Below are positions 18,082-32,111 of a stretch of 64,000 bases of DNA, in pieces. The notes below the pieces were generated by a model. The model was given only the letters and a program-made list of their open reading frames with translations, was not told the origin of the DNA and searched no databases. The DNA is from Anaeromyces robustus (Eukaryota > Neocallimastigomycota > Neocallimastigomycetes > Neocallimastigales > Neocallimastigaceae). Position 1 is the first letter of the stretch. Each line of letters opens with the position of its first letter. The stretch spans positions 82,958-146,957 of the forward strand of contig MCFG01000141.1 in assembly GCA_002104895.1 (NCBI GenBank), in the 5' to 3' direction. Position numbers and translations under genes: made by a program.

Positions 18082-18505
18082 TTTGTTTGTTTGTTTGTTT
18101 GTTTGTTTTGTTTTGTTTTGTTTTGATAAATGTTTAATTAAAATAATTTATTTGTTATATAAAAAAAAAATCATAAATTTATAAATATTTTGATTATAAA
18201 TAAATTTGTTTAATTTTTTTATAATTTTATATATAAAAATACATTAAATTAATATATGATTATAATTATAAATTTTACAATCAATACTTATAATAATAAT
18301 AATAATATTAGATAATGATAATTACTGCTTTTCCATGACAATATGGAGTAGAATCACTTTCTAAACCATAACAAAAATAGGAATTATTACCATAGAATTT
18401 ATATAATAAATCTGGATGATCATGCATAACAGTATAATATTCTTGTACGAATTCCCATCCAATACCAAAAGCTCTCTTTTCTTCACTTTCTTTTGGGGCA
18501 CCCAT
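16681..18505 (-). CDS. NTF2-domain plus RRM RNA-binding protein (G3BP/Nxt3 type), 444 aa, 3 exons
   Basis: Exons 18505-18326, 18011-17130 and 16953-16681 join in frame (1335 nt). Residues 1-120 form an NTF2-like domain: FVQEYYTVMHDHPDLLYKFY at the start, then DYKDCKVVVSNVDSQP and FFLAVQPGGFYVLNAIFR. A long Ala/Pro/Lys/Glu-rich disordered linker follows (about 130-315), with Ala runs and a PATAPAPSRPMTYSSIASS segment. An RRM begins with VFLKLP (RNP2, 322-327) and contains NYAFVEFA (RNP1, 355-362), the latter split from the rest by an intron. The tail is Arg/Gly/Ser/Asn-rich, with NRGGRGDYNRN. This order (NTF2, acidic/Pro linker, RRM, RGG) is that of G3BP, which drives stress granule assembly and works with the deubiquitinase Ubp3/USP10; S. 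pombe Nxt3 is the fungal counterpart. Role assignment is by family. Confidence 0.92.
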
Positions 18506-19772
18506 CGTTGACTTTTATTGTCATTATTATTATTATTATTTTATTTAATTAATTTAAATTTTTTTAGAAAAAATATAGATATATATAGAAAAATATATAT
18601 ATGTTAATATTTTATTTATATATGAATGTGATAATTTTAATTGTAAAGAAAAAAAAAAAAAAAGAAATTAAAAATTTTAAATATTATTTTAATTTTGATA
18701 GAAGATTTTTTGCGAATTTTTTTTTCATATTTATCATTTTTAAATATTTTCCTCCTTTTTTCAATTTTTTAATGAATTTTTTCTTTTTTTCTAAAAGAAT
18801 TTCTTATATTTTCATCATATTTATGTATTATACATTTTATAATTAAAATTTCCAAAATAATAAATAATAAATCAACAAATGAAACTTCAAATTTTAAATT
18901 TATATTTCAACATAAATAATACATATGTTTTTTCTTTATAAATTTTATCCATTATTTAAAAAGTATTGAAAATCAAAGAATGATAACTGATCAAGGAAAT
19001 AGTCTATATAAAATAAATTTCTTAAAATTTATTTTATATAAACAAAAAAAAATTTTTAATATTTATCTGTGTGTTTTAATTATTTCAAATTTCATTTATT
19101 TATTTATTTCATATTTTTCGAATCTTTTCTAATAGGATAAAATAACATTCTTAAAAATTATTGTATTCCATCGTATTTTTTTATTCATTGTTTATACTTT
19201 TAAAATATCAAAAACAATATATATTTTGGCAATTAAATTCTTTTTATCAAATTCAAAACAAAAAAAGAAAATCTAGTTTATTTATTTATTTATTTTTTGG
19301 TTATTATAATATATTTTTGACAACAAAAAATTATGATAAAAAAAAGTATAAGCTCTTTATAATAATATCCTCTTCAAAGATAATCAAAAGTACATTTTTT
19401 TATTTTTTTTATTTTTTGTTTTGTAATGTATTATTTGTCTTCCAACAATCGCAAAAGTTTAATTTATTTTAATGATTTTATTATTTGTTGATTTGTTTAC
19501 TTATTCATTTATTATTTATTTATTCATTTATTTATTTATATTTTACCTTTATAAATTAATTTTAAATAATTAAAAAAAATTAAAAATAGATTTGGTATAT
19601 AAAAAAGTTTTTAATAATTTTGCTAAACTTTTTGTTTCTATTTTCTTCTTTTATTCCTTGGAAATAAAACTTGGAAAAAAAATTTTTTATTTTTTTTTCT
19701 GTTTTAATAATACAAAACCCAATATTTTGATAATAATAATTAATTACAAAACTTTAATTATTTATTTAAATT

Positions 19773-19979
<207 letters not shown>

Positions 19980-20866
19980 TAAATTTATTTATTGATTTAT
20001 ATAATTAATAAATCATTGAATTTTATTAATTAAAATAAATCAATCAATAAATAAATAAATTTGTTTATTAAGTAAATATATATTAATAATATTTACGTAA
20101 AATATAATATAATATATTATTAATATTATATATTATACATAAAAATTTCATTTACAATATATGCATAATATAAAATATATAATACATTAATACATTTAAG
20201 AACAATCTAAACTATTTAATTAAAAATAAAATTTGAATAGTTTTTGGTTTAAATTATATTCCTTTTGTATATAAAAATAATCTAATCAATACTAAATTAA
20301 TTTATTAATTAATAAAAAATAAAAATAAATAATTAAAAAAAGAAAATAATAAAATTTTGTACTATAGTATATAAATTTATTGATACATATATTATCAAAT
20401 AAGATAATAACAATAAAGATTAACTTTTTTATTTATTGCTAAGTAATCAAAATCTACATTCTATAAATATTAATTATATTAATTATATTATAATTATTTT
20501 TTTTTCTTTTATCTTTTTCTTTTTTTTCTTTTTTTTTTTTTAGACTAGGATATATCTTAATTTTTATTTTAAAATAACTAATTTAATTAAAAAATATATA
20601 TATAGATTACGTTAAAATAAAGAATATATAATACATGAAATGTAAAATAAAAGTAATAAAAGATACAAAAAAAAAAATAATAATGATAATAATAAAATTT
20701 ATTACCGATATTAATAAAATTAAAAATATTAAATAAATAAAAAAGAAGGAAGTTAAACTTCTAACCTCTCTTATTCAACGAATGGAATACCATTCGAATC
20801 CGTGTGGAAATAAATTCAATGTGCTTATCTTTTTGACGTCGACTCTTATGAAGTCACCTGGAATGT

Positions 20867-20943
20867 TTTTCTTATTGTTATTATACCAATTGAAGAGAAT
20901 CCAAAAAGATATATTTACAATTGGTATAATAACAATAAGAAAA
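20867..20943. repeat. 26-bp perfect inverted repeat (hairpin) with 25-nt loop
   Basis: The left arm at 20867-20892 (ends ATTATACCAATTG) is the exact reverse complement of the right arm at 20918-20943 (starts CAATTGGTATAAT). The arms contain C and G, so this is not a simple AT repeat. Confidence 0.9.
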
Positions 20944-21163
20944 TGCGATAGACTCAACAATAATCGGCACAGGAGAATTTGATGAACGTTTGAAAAGTAG
21001 TTCATGTTACTGTCTCCAATTCCATATCAATATTCATTTTTTCAAATGTATAACGCCAATCAAGAAAAGCGTTAAGCATCAAGTAATATATATTATCATC
21101 ATAATTTTCGTCTGAGTACATAGAAATACCTAATGATTTATTTACAATAGTTAGCTACACTGA

Positions 21164-21209
21164 TAACTTATTCTTATGAAGTTTGCCTTAACTTCATAAG
21201 AATAAGTTA
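21164..21209. repeat. 20-bp perfect inverted repeat (hairpin) with 6-nt loop
   Basis: TAACTTATTCTTATGAAGTT at 21164-21183 is followed by the spacer TGCCTT and then its exact reverse complement at 21190-21209. Confidence 0.93.
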
Positions 21210-22216
21210 CTAAGTTAAGAATTATATTTCTATCTTGTTTAAAGACTTTAAAATTGAAAATTCAATGAGAAAAAACTTTGCATTTTTTTCACCACAGCAA
21301 TTGCATCATGTAGGAAAGTTTTCAAGTGTTGATTTACCTTTAAGTAAAATCTTGTAATTAAATTGAAAATCAACTACTACGTATCCTCATAATTCAGAAA
21401 AAAATATAATAAATTTCTAAAATTTACAATAATTTTGATATAAGATATCATTTTTTTTTTTTTTTTTCATTCTTCTCTATACAATACATCATTATAAAAC
21501 AAAGAATAACATCTTATATTAAAAATACTGTGATGTGTCTATTAAACTCTTCTTTGAATCATCATTATCATTTCTTATAAAGAAAAAAAAAAAAAAAAAA
21601 GACTTTGAATTCATATTATGATTAGAAATACTATTATTATATCTATTATATCTTATCAGTTCAATATTAACGTTCTTGATATGAAACGGTAATATCATAT
21701 ATAAAATTCTAAACTTATATATACTAAAATATATTATATTATACTTTTATATTTATTTTACTTTTTTTTTTTTTTTATTTTTTTTTTTACTTTTTTTTAT
21801 TTTTAAATTTTTATTCTTTCTCAATCTCTACTAAAATTAAAAAAATAAATTATTTTTCTTCTTTTTTCTTTACATATAAAATAAAATATATATACACAAA
21901 AAAAATATTTTAATTTATTTGTATTATTATTATTTTTAATACAAAAAATAAAATAAATAAAAAAAAAAAAAAAAAAAAAAGGAAAGAAAGAAAAAAAAAT
22001 GTAGTTAAACTTTACACACACATAATGTTATAATAACAATAAAAAGAATAAAAATAAATCTAAATATTATTTTACACATTCTAAATCTATTATTTCAATT
22101 TTTAAATGAAAAAGAAATAAAAAAAATATACATAAAAAAAATATAGTTTATTTAATTAAATAATAAAATAAAATATTAAAATAATATATATATATATATA
22201 TTAAAAAAAAAAAAAG

Positions 22217-22285
22217 TTTTACAATAATTACAATGATTAAAAAAAAAAAAGTTTTTACAATAATTACAACGATAAACGAAAAAAA
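22217..22285. repeat. short tandem duplication, period about 36 bp
   Basis: The unit GTTTTACAATAATTACAATG plus an A-run is followed by GTTTTTACAATAATTACAAC and a second A-run. Confidence 0.75.
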
Positions 22286-22450
22286 AAAAAAAAAGGGGAT
22301 TATATAAATAAATAAATAAATAAGTTAAAAAGAATTGATAATAATAATAATTTTAATTATAATTATAACTATGATAATTAGTAAATAATTATATAATTTA
22401 TATATTATAACTATCATTAATTATTGTTTACAAGAGTTTTTCTCTCTCGC

Positions 22451-22489
<39 letters not shown>

Positions 22490-22565
22490 TATTTTTGCTT
22501 TAAGCGATAGAATATAATTACAAATTGAATACTAAAAAGTATATATATATCAATATATATTTGTA

Positions 22566-22604
<39 letters not shown>

Positions 22605-22777
22605 AGTTATATATATATATATATTTGGTGTGTATGCGTTTTTTTTTTTTTTTTTTTCCTTTTTTCCTTTTTTAATGCTTCATGCTTTTCATGCTTTTCA
22701 TGCTTATAATACTTTTGTATAATATTTAATATTATTCATTATTATTCTTTATTCATTAAATTATCTTTATTATAATC

Positions 22778-23869
22778 TTATTCTTTAGCACCATATTTCA
22801 ATAATAATTCAATCAATTTTGAATTATTATTCTTACGAGCTACCATTAAAGGTGTTTCATTATTATTATTACAAGTATTAACATCAGCTCCATGTTCTAA
22901 TAAAGCTTCAGCGATATCGACACTATTTTGAAGACATGAAAGATAAAGTGGAGATTCCTCTAAATTATTTTTCATATTAATATCAACATCAGTTTGTAAA
23001 AGACGATTAACTATATTTATATTCTTTTTCCAACATGCCATAATAAGTGCAGTTTCTCCTTTATCATTTCTTAAATTAACATTGGCATGACATTGAAGTA
23101 ATTTTTCAATAACGTCTACTAATCCTTTTTTACAAGCTAAAATTAAAGCAGATTCATCATATTTATTTTGATAATTTGGATCAGCATTATAATCCAATAA
23201 CACTAAAGCTGATTTTGGCTGACTCTTCTTACATGCTAAAATAAGTAAAGTATATAAAGCATTATTTTGCATATTAGGATTAAGACCATATTGAAGCATT
23301 GTTTCTAAAGCATCGGCATTATCAGAGAAATAAAGTAAGGTAAAGGCAAACATATCAATACTAAGTGTAGTTGGTGTAGTCATACGTGTCTTATTATAGT
23401 CTTTAATTTTTTGAGTAATAATTTCTCTTTCTTTTTCATCTTGACAATTTTTAACTTGAAGGAAAAGATCTTCAGGTAATTGATAAATATTTCCCTTTTC
23501 TTGTACAAGTTGACGATAAAATTTTTTAATTTCATCTAAATCTTGATTATAACATGCTGTTTTTAAAGGTTTTAAATAATCATCTGGTTTTGGTTCACCA
23601 CCTTTAAGACTTGATTGAGATTTAGATTTTCTTAATGGCTTAATATTAATATTACTTTCAATTTGGGCTTCCATTTGAACCTTTTCTTTAGCTTTCATTA
23701 TAAGTAAATTGGTTGTAATTTCAGTATCAGATTCATTACCATTATCATTACTATCAATATCATTAATATTATCATTAATATCACATTCTTTTTCATTTAT
23801 ATGATTCTTATCACCATCACTAGGATCTTTTTCTAAACTTTTAGATTCATCATAATACTTGATTTTTCC

Positions 23870-23900
<31 letters not shown>

Positions 23901-24148
23901 TTTTTTAAATTATAATTTGAAATCTTTTTATGGAATTCTGATATAGGGCGGTCCATAGTACTACTAGCAGAATAGGAACGAAGACGTTTTAAATAATTTT
24001 CATTTCTATTATTAAAATTAGAGATATTCATATTGTGTGTCTTATTTTTATTTTTACTATAATAATTTGGTATGGATTCCAATTTTTCTGCCTTATTTAT
24101 TTTACCTGTTAATAATTCTGGATTAAAACTTTTATGTCTTGTATGACG

Positions 24149-24185
<37 letters not shown>

Positions 24186-27088
24186 CTTCCAGTTCCATTA
24201 TTTGTTGTTGAACTATTGGTTATTTCATTAAAACTTTCATGTCGAGTATGTTTTTTATTAATATAACTACCATTTACAATAGGTATAGGAGTTGGACTAT
24301 TCACAAGATTTCTATTGAAAGTAATACTATTATTTCTATTATGATTAACTTTAAGGGATGGCTTATTATTACTTTTTAATTCATCAATAATTGATAAACT
24401 ACTCAATATACTTGAGGCAGAAGTTGGTGAAGTTGTGGATGGAGTAGTTGTAGAAGTTGAGTTTGAAGTAGAAGCTGTGACTGGTAAAGATGATGATGAT
24501 GATGATGAAAATAAAGTAGAATCAGTTTTTGATATGTTTAAACTAGCATTTCTTTGATGAGTCTTATTATTGAAAAAGGCTTTTTTATCGTCGTTTCTAA
24601 TGATATTTTCATTTAAACTAAGAGTAGAAGTCTTATTCTTTAAGGCAGAAAGATTTTTAAAATGCATAAAAAGTAAAGAAATAATTCCTTTATATTTATA
24701 TTCTTTAGCAATAGCTAAAGGAGATTTACCATTTTTATTTTTAAATGCTACGCTAGCCTCATTTTCTAATAAAAGACTAGTTAATTTCTTATTATTATTA
24801 CGAATACTATGGAAAATTGCAGTTTCACCATTTAAATCGTATCTTTTATTAATAATAGCTTTATGATCTAATAAAATTTTGGCAACTTTATAATTATTCA
24901 TACGACAAGCAGCAATTAATGGGGTTTCCAATTGAGCATTTAAAGGATTAATATTAATGTTTGGACATTTCAATAATTCATGAATTATTTCAATATTATT
25001 TTCATAGACAGCAATCATTAAAGCTGAATTTCCATTATGATTTTGAATATTTACATTAATAGCATCATCTGAAAGTAGTAATCGAACAATAGAGGTATAA
25101 TTTTTTTTACAAGCATTATGTAGGGCAGTGTTACCATATCGATCAATCATGTTAACATCTAAATCCAATTTTAATTCACGACTTTCTGTTAATAAAGTTT
25201 CTACTACGTTTCTTAAACCATAACGACATGCTAAAATAAGTGCTGTATCTTTTACACCATTTGTAAGGTTAACCTTAGCTCTATAACGTAAAAGAGATTT
25301 TATCATATCACAATAATGATCATCAACAATAATACTAGTGTCTTTAACTTTATAATGTTTATCAAATGAAGCTCTATGATTTAAAACAGGAATATCTGTA
25401 TTGATAATTTTTGTATTGTTATTCTTAATGTCATGACTTTGATCCAAAGGCTTTTTATTTGTTAAACTATTTTTTCTTTCAAATGATTTTCTTTTTTCCA
25501 TAAATTCTTCCTTACTAGTGAAACTTACATTAGGATCAGAAACCCCATCATTAAAACCTTCGACATCAGAAAGGGTATCATCACTATCATAGAGAACAGA
25601 AGTATCATTTTTATGATGATTATTATTATCTTGATCATTATCTTCTTCTTCAGGATCCATATTCATAAATATTCTAGAATAATAATTATCAGTAATTAAA
25701 ATACTTTTATTATGAGCTAAAGTGGTCACAGATGAATTAGAAGAGGTAATACTCATACGATCATCTTCTTCAATTTTATCATAATCAGAAAAATTGATTA
25801 ATGTACTACTGGATTTATTAAGTTCTTCATCCTCTGAGGTATCAATATTCATATCCTTCATTAATTTCTTGATAATATAAATTAAAGGTGTGTTTTTATC
25901 CTGACCAAACTTTACATCCACATTAATATTAATACCCAAAAGAAGATTTATGATTTCTGTATTTGAAGTATTAATAGAGTTTCTAAGTAAGTTTTCATTT
26001 TCATTCTTTAATAAAAACTGACCACCGGAATTAATGAGTGCCTTGATAATAGGAATATTTTGTTGTTCAATAGCAATACGAAGAGGTGTTTTATTGTCAT
26101 TAGTAACATGATTAATATCAATACTACGACAAGTAAGTAATAATTTAACAATTTCAAGTTGACCTTCTCTTACAGCTAATGTTAAAGCATTTTCTCCATG
26201 ATTGACATAATTTAAATCTGCTTTATGTTTGATCATAAATTTAGAAAGTTTAATGTAACCTAAGCGACAAAATTCCATAAATAATGTATTACCATTCTTA
26301 TTTCTGAGAGTAAGAATTAAATTTTTTTTATTTGGACTTTGACTTTCCATTTCGATGACATCTTTAAGGAGTGCTTCGCGTGGCATAAGTTGAAATAGAA
26401 TGTATTCATCATTCATGTCTTTTATAAGTGTTGTAGCACCATCTTCAATTAAAGTTTTAATTAATTCTTTATTCTCACTGGCTAAGGCTTCTTCAATTGG
26501 TGTTTTTCCATTTTTATTTCTAAGATTCAAATTAATGTTTTTATTCAAAAGTAAACTAACAATATCATTACGATTTTTACTAATGGCTGAAAATAATGGA
26601 CTCTCACCTTGATTATTTTGGGTATTAACATTTATATTAGTTTGTAAAATTAAATCTACTAACTTTTTATTCCCATTTTCAATAGCTAACATTAAACAAT
26701 TATCACCATTATTGTTTTTAGTATTAATATCAGAAGTATAACTGAGAAGTTTAGATATCAACTTTTCATTTTTATCATAAATAATTGACAACATTAATGG
26801 CGTATTACCGTTATTGTCTTGTTGATTCATAATATTTGGATTAATATTTAATAATTTATCCAATAATTTTACATCATTTAATGTTTCAATAATTCTAAAT
26901 AAATTTAAACTAGAAATATTGACTTGTTTAAACAAGGTATTCCTTTTAGCATTTTTATTACCATTTTTTGCTTTTTTGGAAGTGACTTTTGAATTTGTTT
27001 GATTATTGCTATTTTCGAAAAACTTAATATATATACTATAAATAAATAATAATATATTGATTCCAAATACCAGTAGTTTTTGTTTCAA
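22778..27088 (-). CDS. large ankyrin-repeat protein with an N-terminal hydrophobic segment, 1436 aa
   Basis: A single uninterrupted frame of 1436 residues. Residues 5-22 (LLVFGINILLFIYSIYIK) form a hydrophobic segment that could be a signal anchor. Three ankyrin blocks follow: about 71-390, 590-810 and 1169-1436. They have repeated NGNTPLMLSIIYDKNEKLIS-type units; TALHNACKKNYTSIVRLLL and ETALIMACWKKNINIVNRLL are close to the consensus. Between the blocks are an acidic Asp/Ser linker (about 400-570) and a long Ser/Thr/Asn-rich linker (about 815-1165) with repeated RHTRHKSFN / KKHTRHESFN basic-Ser motifs that look like kinase sites. No catalytic domain is visible, so it is probably a scaffold. 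The lack of introns over 4.3 kb is unlike its neighbours. The exact function is unknown. Confidence 0.9.
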
Positions 27089-28340
27089 ATTTGTTCTAAA
27101 ATATTTTAAATTATTGGTATGCCAATTATATATTATTTAATATATATGAAATAATTTGTATAAGTATTTTTTTTTCAATAATATTTAATATTACATAATA
27201 ATAAAATAATAAAAGAAATAAAAAAAAAAAAGTTAAAAATATATATTTTTATTGAGCATGTTACTTATTTCAAAAATATAAAAATAGTAATAGTATTAAT
27301 CTATTTAAATCAATGAAAAAAGAAAATAGAAAAAAGAAAAAACCTATAAAAAATATTATACGAAATAAATAAAATTTATCTCTTTTTATTATTATCTTTT
27401 CATAAAAAATATAATAATATAACCAATACTATTCACAGTATAATACATATAAAAAGACATAATTTTAAAAGAATTCTTTTATTAATTATTAAAAATTATA
27501 AAATATCTATTCGTTATAAATAAAAGTATATACTTTTATAAAATATGTTTACAGATATAAATATATATAAATTATTATATAGATATTTCTCTTCTTTCAA
27601 ATTTCAAATGATTATATTTAAAAATGTTCGAAATTTCTTATTGATTTTTTACATATATTACAAATATTTAAAAGTTATCCATCAAAAAAAAAAATACTTA
27701 CAAAAAAGAGTTCATTTTTCTCAGTTTTTCATATATATAATAGGTAATATTTGATGTATTGACACACTTCTGAATATTTTTATTTTAATAATTATTTTTT
27801 ATGAACTAATTTTTTACTTTTTAAAATAATTTTCTGTAAAGCATTTAAAAAAAAAAAAAAAAAAAATTTATATATATATATATTATTTTCTTATTTATCT
27901 ATTTATTTATTTATTTTTTATTTATTATTCATTATTTATATATATTTTCATACATTCATTTTAATTTGTCTTTTTTTTTTTTTTTTTTTTTTTTTGAACT
28001 TTTTTATTTTATTATTATACATATATTCTCATTATATTAATAATATAATATATTTAATTTATTTGTTATATATTATTTAGTATATATTATTTATAGTATT
28101 TATAGTATTTAATTTTATTTTTATTATTATAGAATGTCATATAATAAAATTAATTTTTATTTATTTATTATATATACTTAATAATATATTTGAGTGTAAA
28201 AGATTTTTATAATTTATTCATGTTTAACATTATTAAATAATATATATTATATTTTTTATATTATACACATTTATAGTAATATTTTAAAATATGTTTACTA
28301 AAATCATACATTTAAAAAAAAGAATATTAAAGCATATTTA

Positions 28341-28370
28341 AATAAGTTCTTATAAAGAATTATAAAGAAC

Positions 28371-28375
<5 letters not shown>
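28341..28375. repeat. 11-bp inverted repeat
   Basis: AATAAGTTCTT at 28341-28351 is the reverse complement of AAGAACTTATT at 28365-28375. An ATTT run follows at once. Confidence 0.75.
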
Positions 28376-28405
<30 letters not shown>

Positions 28406-29171
28406 TCATGAATTATGTTATTGATTAACTTGAAATATATTTCATCCATTATATTTTTTTTGTATTTTTGTTTAAAAAGTAAAATATTTTAATAAAATAT
28501 AATTAATATTACTTTATTTTATTATTAAAAATTTTATGGTTATTTATCATTTTTTTTTAGTAGCCATCTTTATTGTACATATATATTTTCTATAGAATGA
28601 ATAATCATATATCATATTAATATATATTACATTTTAAATAATAATATATTTAATCAACTTATTATATATATAAATATCTTATAAATTAAAATAAATTAAA
28701 GTTGTATAGAATAATAACAAATAAGTAAAAAAATTTTTTTATTTGTGTGATGAATTTATTGACTCTAAAACTCTATTTATTAATATTTTGACTTTAAAGA
28801 ATTAATATTATATAAAATATTATTATTTTTATTATTATAGTTAATAATTATTTTTTATAGTGATATAATACACAAATGTATATATCTAAAATCATATATC
28901 TTAAACATTACTAATATATAAAAAATAGTTCTAAAAAAAAAAAACCTATAAGCAGTAGAAATATAATTTAAAAGACTGAATTAAGTATAAAAATTAAAAA
29001 AAAAAAGTTTTTTTCATTTCTTTTATAACAATAACATAATATTATTTTAAGTTTATAAAAATTTAATGACATATACATACATACCAATGAAATTTAATTT
29101 ATGTATAATAAAAAGTAGGGTTTAATTAATAATAATGATAAATATTATATATATACTTAAAAATAATAATA

Positions 29172-29223
29172 AATATTACTTAATTATATTATTATTAATT
29201 ATTAATAATAATTAAGTAATATA
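29172..29223. repeat. imperfect inverted repeat centred on AATTATTAAT
   Basis: ATATTACTTAATTAT near 29172 faces ATAATTAAGTAATAT ending near 29223, with AT-rich sequence between. The arms match over about 15 bp. Confidence 0.6.
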
Positions 29224-30559
29224 AAAATAAAAAAAGTAAAAAAAATAATATAAACATTTTTTAAATATATATCTATGTTTATAAAAAGTGTAAATAAAAC
29301 GACATAATTTTGGTTTAAATAACAAAATAAAGTTATAAGAGTTGGCAAGTTATACCCCATTGATATGATAAATTAAAATTGATAATAATTTTATTTCTGT
29401 TTTTTTTTTTAATTCTTTATTTTCTTTCTTTCTTTCTTTCTTTCTTTTTTTTCTTTTTTTTTTTAATTTTATAAATAAATAAAAATTTAAATCTATAAAA
29501 GAATGCGTAATAATTATAAAATTATTTTTACTCTTTTGGTAACTATTATTATTATTATTATAAATTAAATTTTCTGAAATTACCATTAAGATGGATGATT
29601 TTATTGTTTTTATTTGTAAGTGGCATTATTTATTTATTCATTCATTTATTTTTTATTCATTTACATATTTATTTATTTATTTTTTATTTAATTATTTATT
29701 TAATTTTACATTTATACATTTAATTTATACCTAAAAAGCAAGTAATAAAATGAATAACAGATTGGAGAATTTTATATAATTCATAATATTTATATTTATA
29801 TACATTAAAAATATTTTGTGATACATATTAAATATTCTTTTCTTTTTTATTATTTACAATATTTAATTATAATATATTAATGATAAGTGATACAAAAAAA
29901 ATATTTAATTATAATATATATTATATAAAATATATTATTATAATATTAAATTATTAATATTAATATTAATATTATAAAATACATTATTATTTACTTTAAA
30001 CTAAAAAATCCATTAAAATGAAACAAGAAAAAAAAAAAAAAAAAAAAAAAATCAATAAATAATTATATAAATAAATTTACAGTATATTATATTATAATGT
30101 ATAAAATTTATATACAATTTTTAATTGATTTGATTATAAAAATAATATATTTATTTTTTTAACAGAAAAAAATACTTGCCACTTTTATTATATATATTTT
30201 TATTAGTGTATTTTTTTTTATTTTATTTTTTAATAATATATTTATCAAAATGTTTTTATATTGATATGAATTGTGTGTAATTTTCAATACTTATATGAAT
30301 ATCTTTATTATTTCAACACGTGTATAATTTTTTTTTATACCTTTCAAAATCATTTAGTATTCATTTTCACAATATTAATAATCACTCTAAGAAATTTATT
30401 ATTTATTAGGTATAAATTTATAAATATTGTTTGTTAACATTTATCATATCTTATTGCTCATTAAAAATCAGTTATCAGTGCACTTCTTATATACGTTACA
30501 ACTTTTTTTAAATATATTTTTATTAAGTTTTTTCAAATATTTTTATATTTTTGTTAAGA

Positions 30560-30620
30560 ATTTATGTTATATATATTTAAAATATTAGATTATAACATAT
30601 ATTTAAAATATTAGATTATT
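30560..30620. repeat. short tandem duplication, period about 27 bp
   Basis: ATATATTTAAAATATTAGAT followed by TATAACAT and a second ATATTTAAAATATTAGATTA. Confidence 0.7.
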
Positions 30621-31937
30621 TACTGAGGTAAGAGATTAAAATGAAATGTAAATCATATAGATATATAAATAATGAATATAGAATATATTTTATTTTTAAA
30701 TACATATTTATCCTTTACTATTATAAAATATGTATTTTATATATATTACTATTTTATATATTACAAATGATTTAAAAAGAATTATTTTTTTATTTCTTTT
30801 ATATATATATAAAATACATAAATTTGTACGAATTTTATTTTGATAATGTCATTCATTATATATATTATTTTTAATAATTAATACAAAAATAAAAAAAAAT
30901 TATAAATTATTTAAATAAATAAACGAAAAAAAAATAATTTTATTTAATTATTTTAATAAAATATTCATTAAATTATTAAAGGAATTATATTTGAATAATT
31001 ATAAATATATATAATAATATATATTTATAAATCTTTGTCTAATAATTTATAATAATATTCTATACTTTTTTTTTTCTTTATTTATATTGAGTGTAGTGTA
31101 ATGTAATTTAAAATAATCAATAATATTGTTGATTCTTTTTCTATATTAATAATGAATATTAAAAAATAAATTTATAACTTATATGAACATTTGTACTTTT
31201 GCTTTACTTATAATATTTTATTATATTATTTTTATTATTTTATTATTTATCAAAAGTTATAAGAATGTATATAATATATATTAATCATAATAATAAAAAA
31301 AAAAAAATAAAATTAATATTAATATTAATAAAATGAATATTTAAAATTAATAATACATTTTATATTTATTAAAAATTATCATATGAATTTTTTATAATAT
31401 AATAAATTATCATATTTTATTATTAGAGTTTTGGTAGTTTGGTAATATCATCATCTTATTCCTGTTTAAAAAAAAATTACCATTAAAATTTTTTAATATA
31501 ATTATCTTCTTTAATATAATGATATTGCTAATAAATATATATAATAAATAAAATATTATATAAAGTAAAAATATTAATAATATTATTAAAATTATTACTT
31601 TATATATTCTAATATATAAAAAAAAAATTAATTATTTATATATCTAGTTTAATTATTTAATTAATTATTACTAATTATTTTTGTTTTTATTTTTATAGAG
31701 AAGTAATCCATCATTTATTTGTTAATTAATTATAAAAAAATATATTAATTAAAAAAAAAATATCATCATATTATTATTATTTAATTCCTTATAAAATAAA
31801 CATATACTGGGTTACATACAATGTACAATAAAAATTAATATCTAAATATCGGAATTTATGATAATAGCATTTGTTTCCTTTTTTATTAATTCTGTACTAA
31901 TTATTTTTATTAATTTATTTATAATGAAATAAAGAAA

Positions 31938-32006
31938 TGAATAAATAAATTAATAAATTAATAAATAAAATAAATAAATAAATAAATAAATAAATAAATT
32001 AATTAA

Positions 32007-32041
<35 letters not shown>

Positions 32042-32055
32042 AATAAATGAATTAA

Positions 32056-32110
<55 letters not shown>

Positions 32111-32111
32111 A
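31938..32111. repeat. (AAAT)n microsatellite with interruptions
   Basis: About 170 bp of AAAT units broken by TTAAT and AAATG variants. Confidence 0.9.

Larger units (their letters stand above)
20750..21400 (-). pseudogene. possible decayed gene fragment, family not recognised
   Basis: This block is visibly richer in G and C than the DNA on either side (for example GACGTCGACTC, AATCGGCACAGGAG). The minus strand from 21005 to 20775 reads MNYFSNVHQILLCRLLLSLS, then a hydrophobic stretch and FWILFNWYNNNKKNIPGDF to a stop. A second minus-strand fragment in another frame, LNAFLDWRYTFEKMNIDMEL, lies just upstream. Coding-like composition broken by stops and frame changes suggests an old gene or element remnant. 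The inverted repeats listed below lie inside it. A non-coding RNA is an alternative. Confidence 0.35.

Noticed and set aside
18601-19472. Several 80-100 codon hydrophobic ORFs
   Set aside because: They are Phe/Ile/Lys/Tyr-rich by base composition alone, with no motif and no GC shift.
20785-20815. CCATTCGAATCC resembles the T-arm of a tRNA
   Set aside because: No acceptor stem, D-arm or anticodon arm can be placed at the right distance on either strand.
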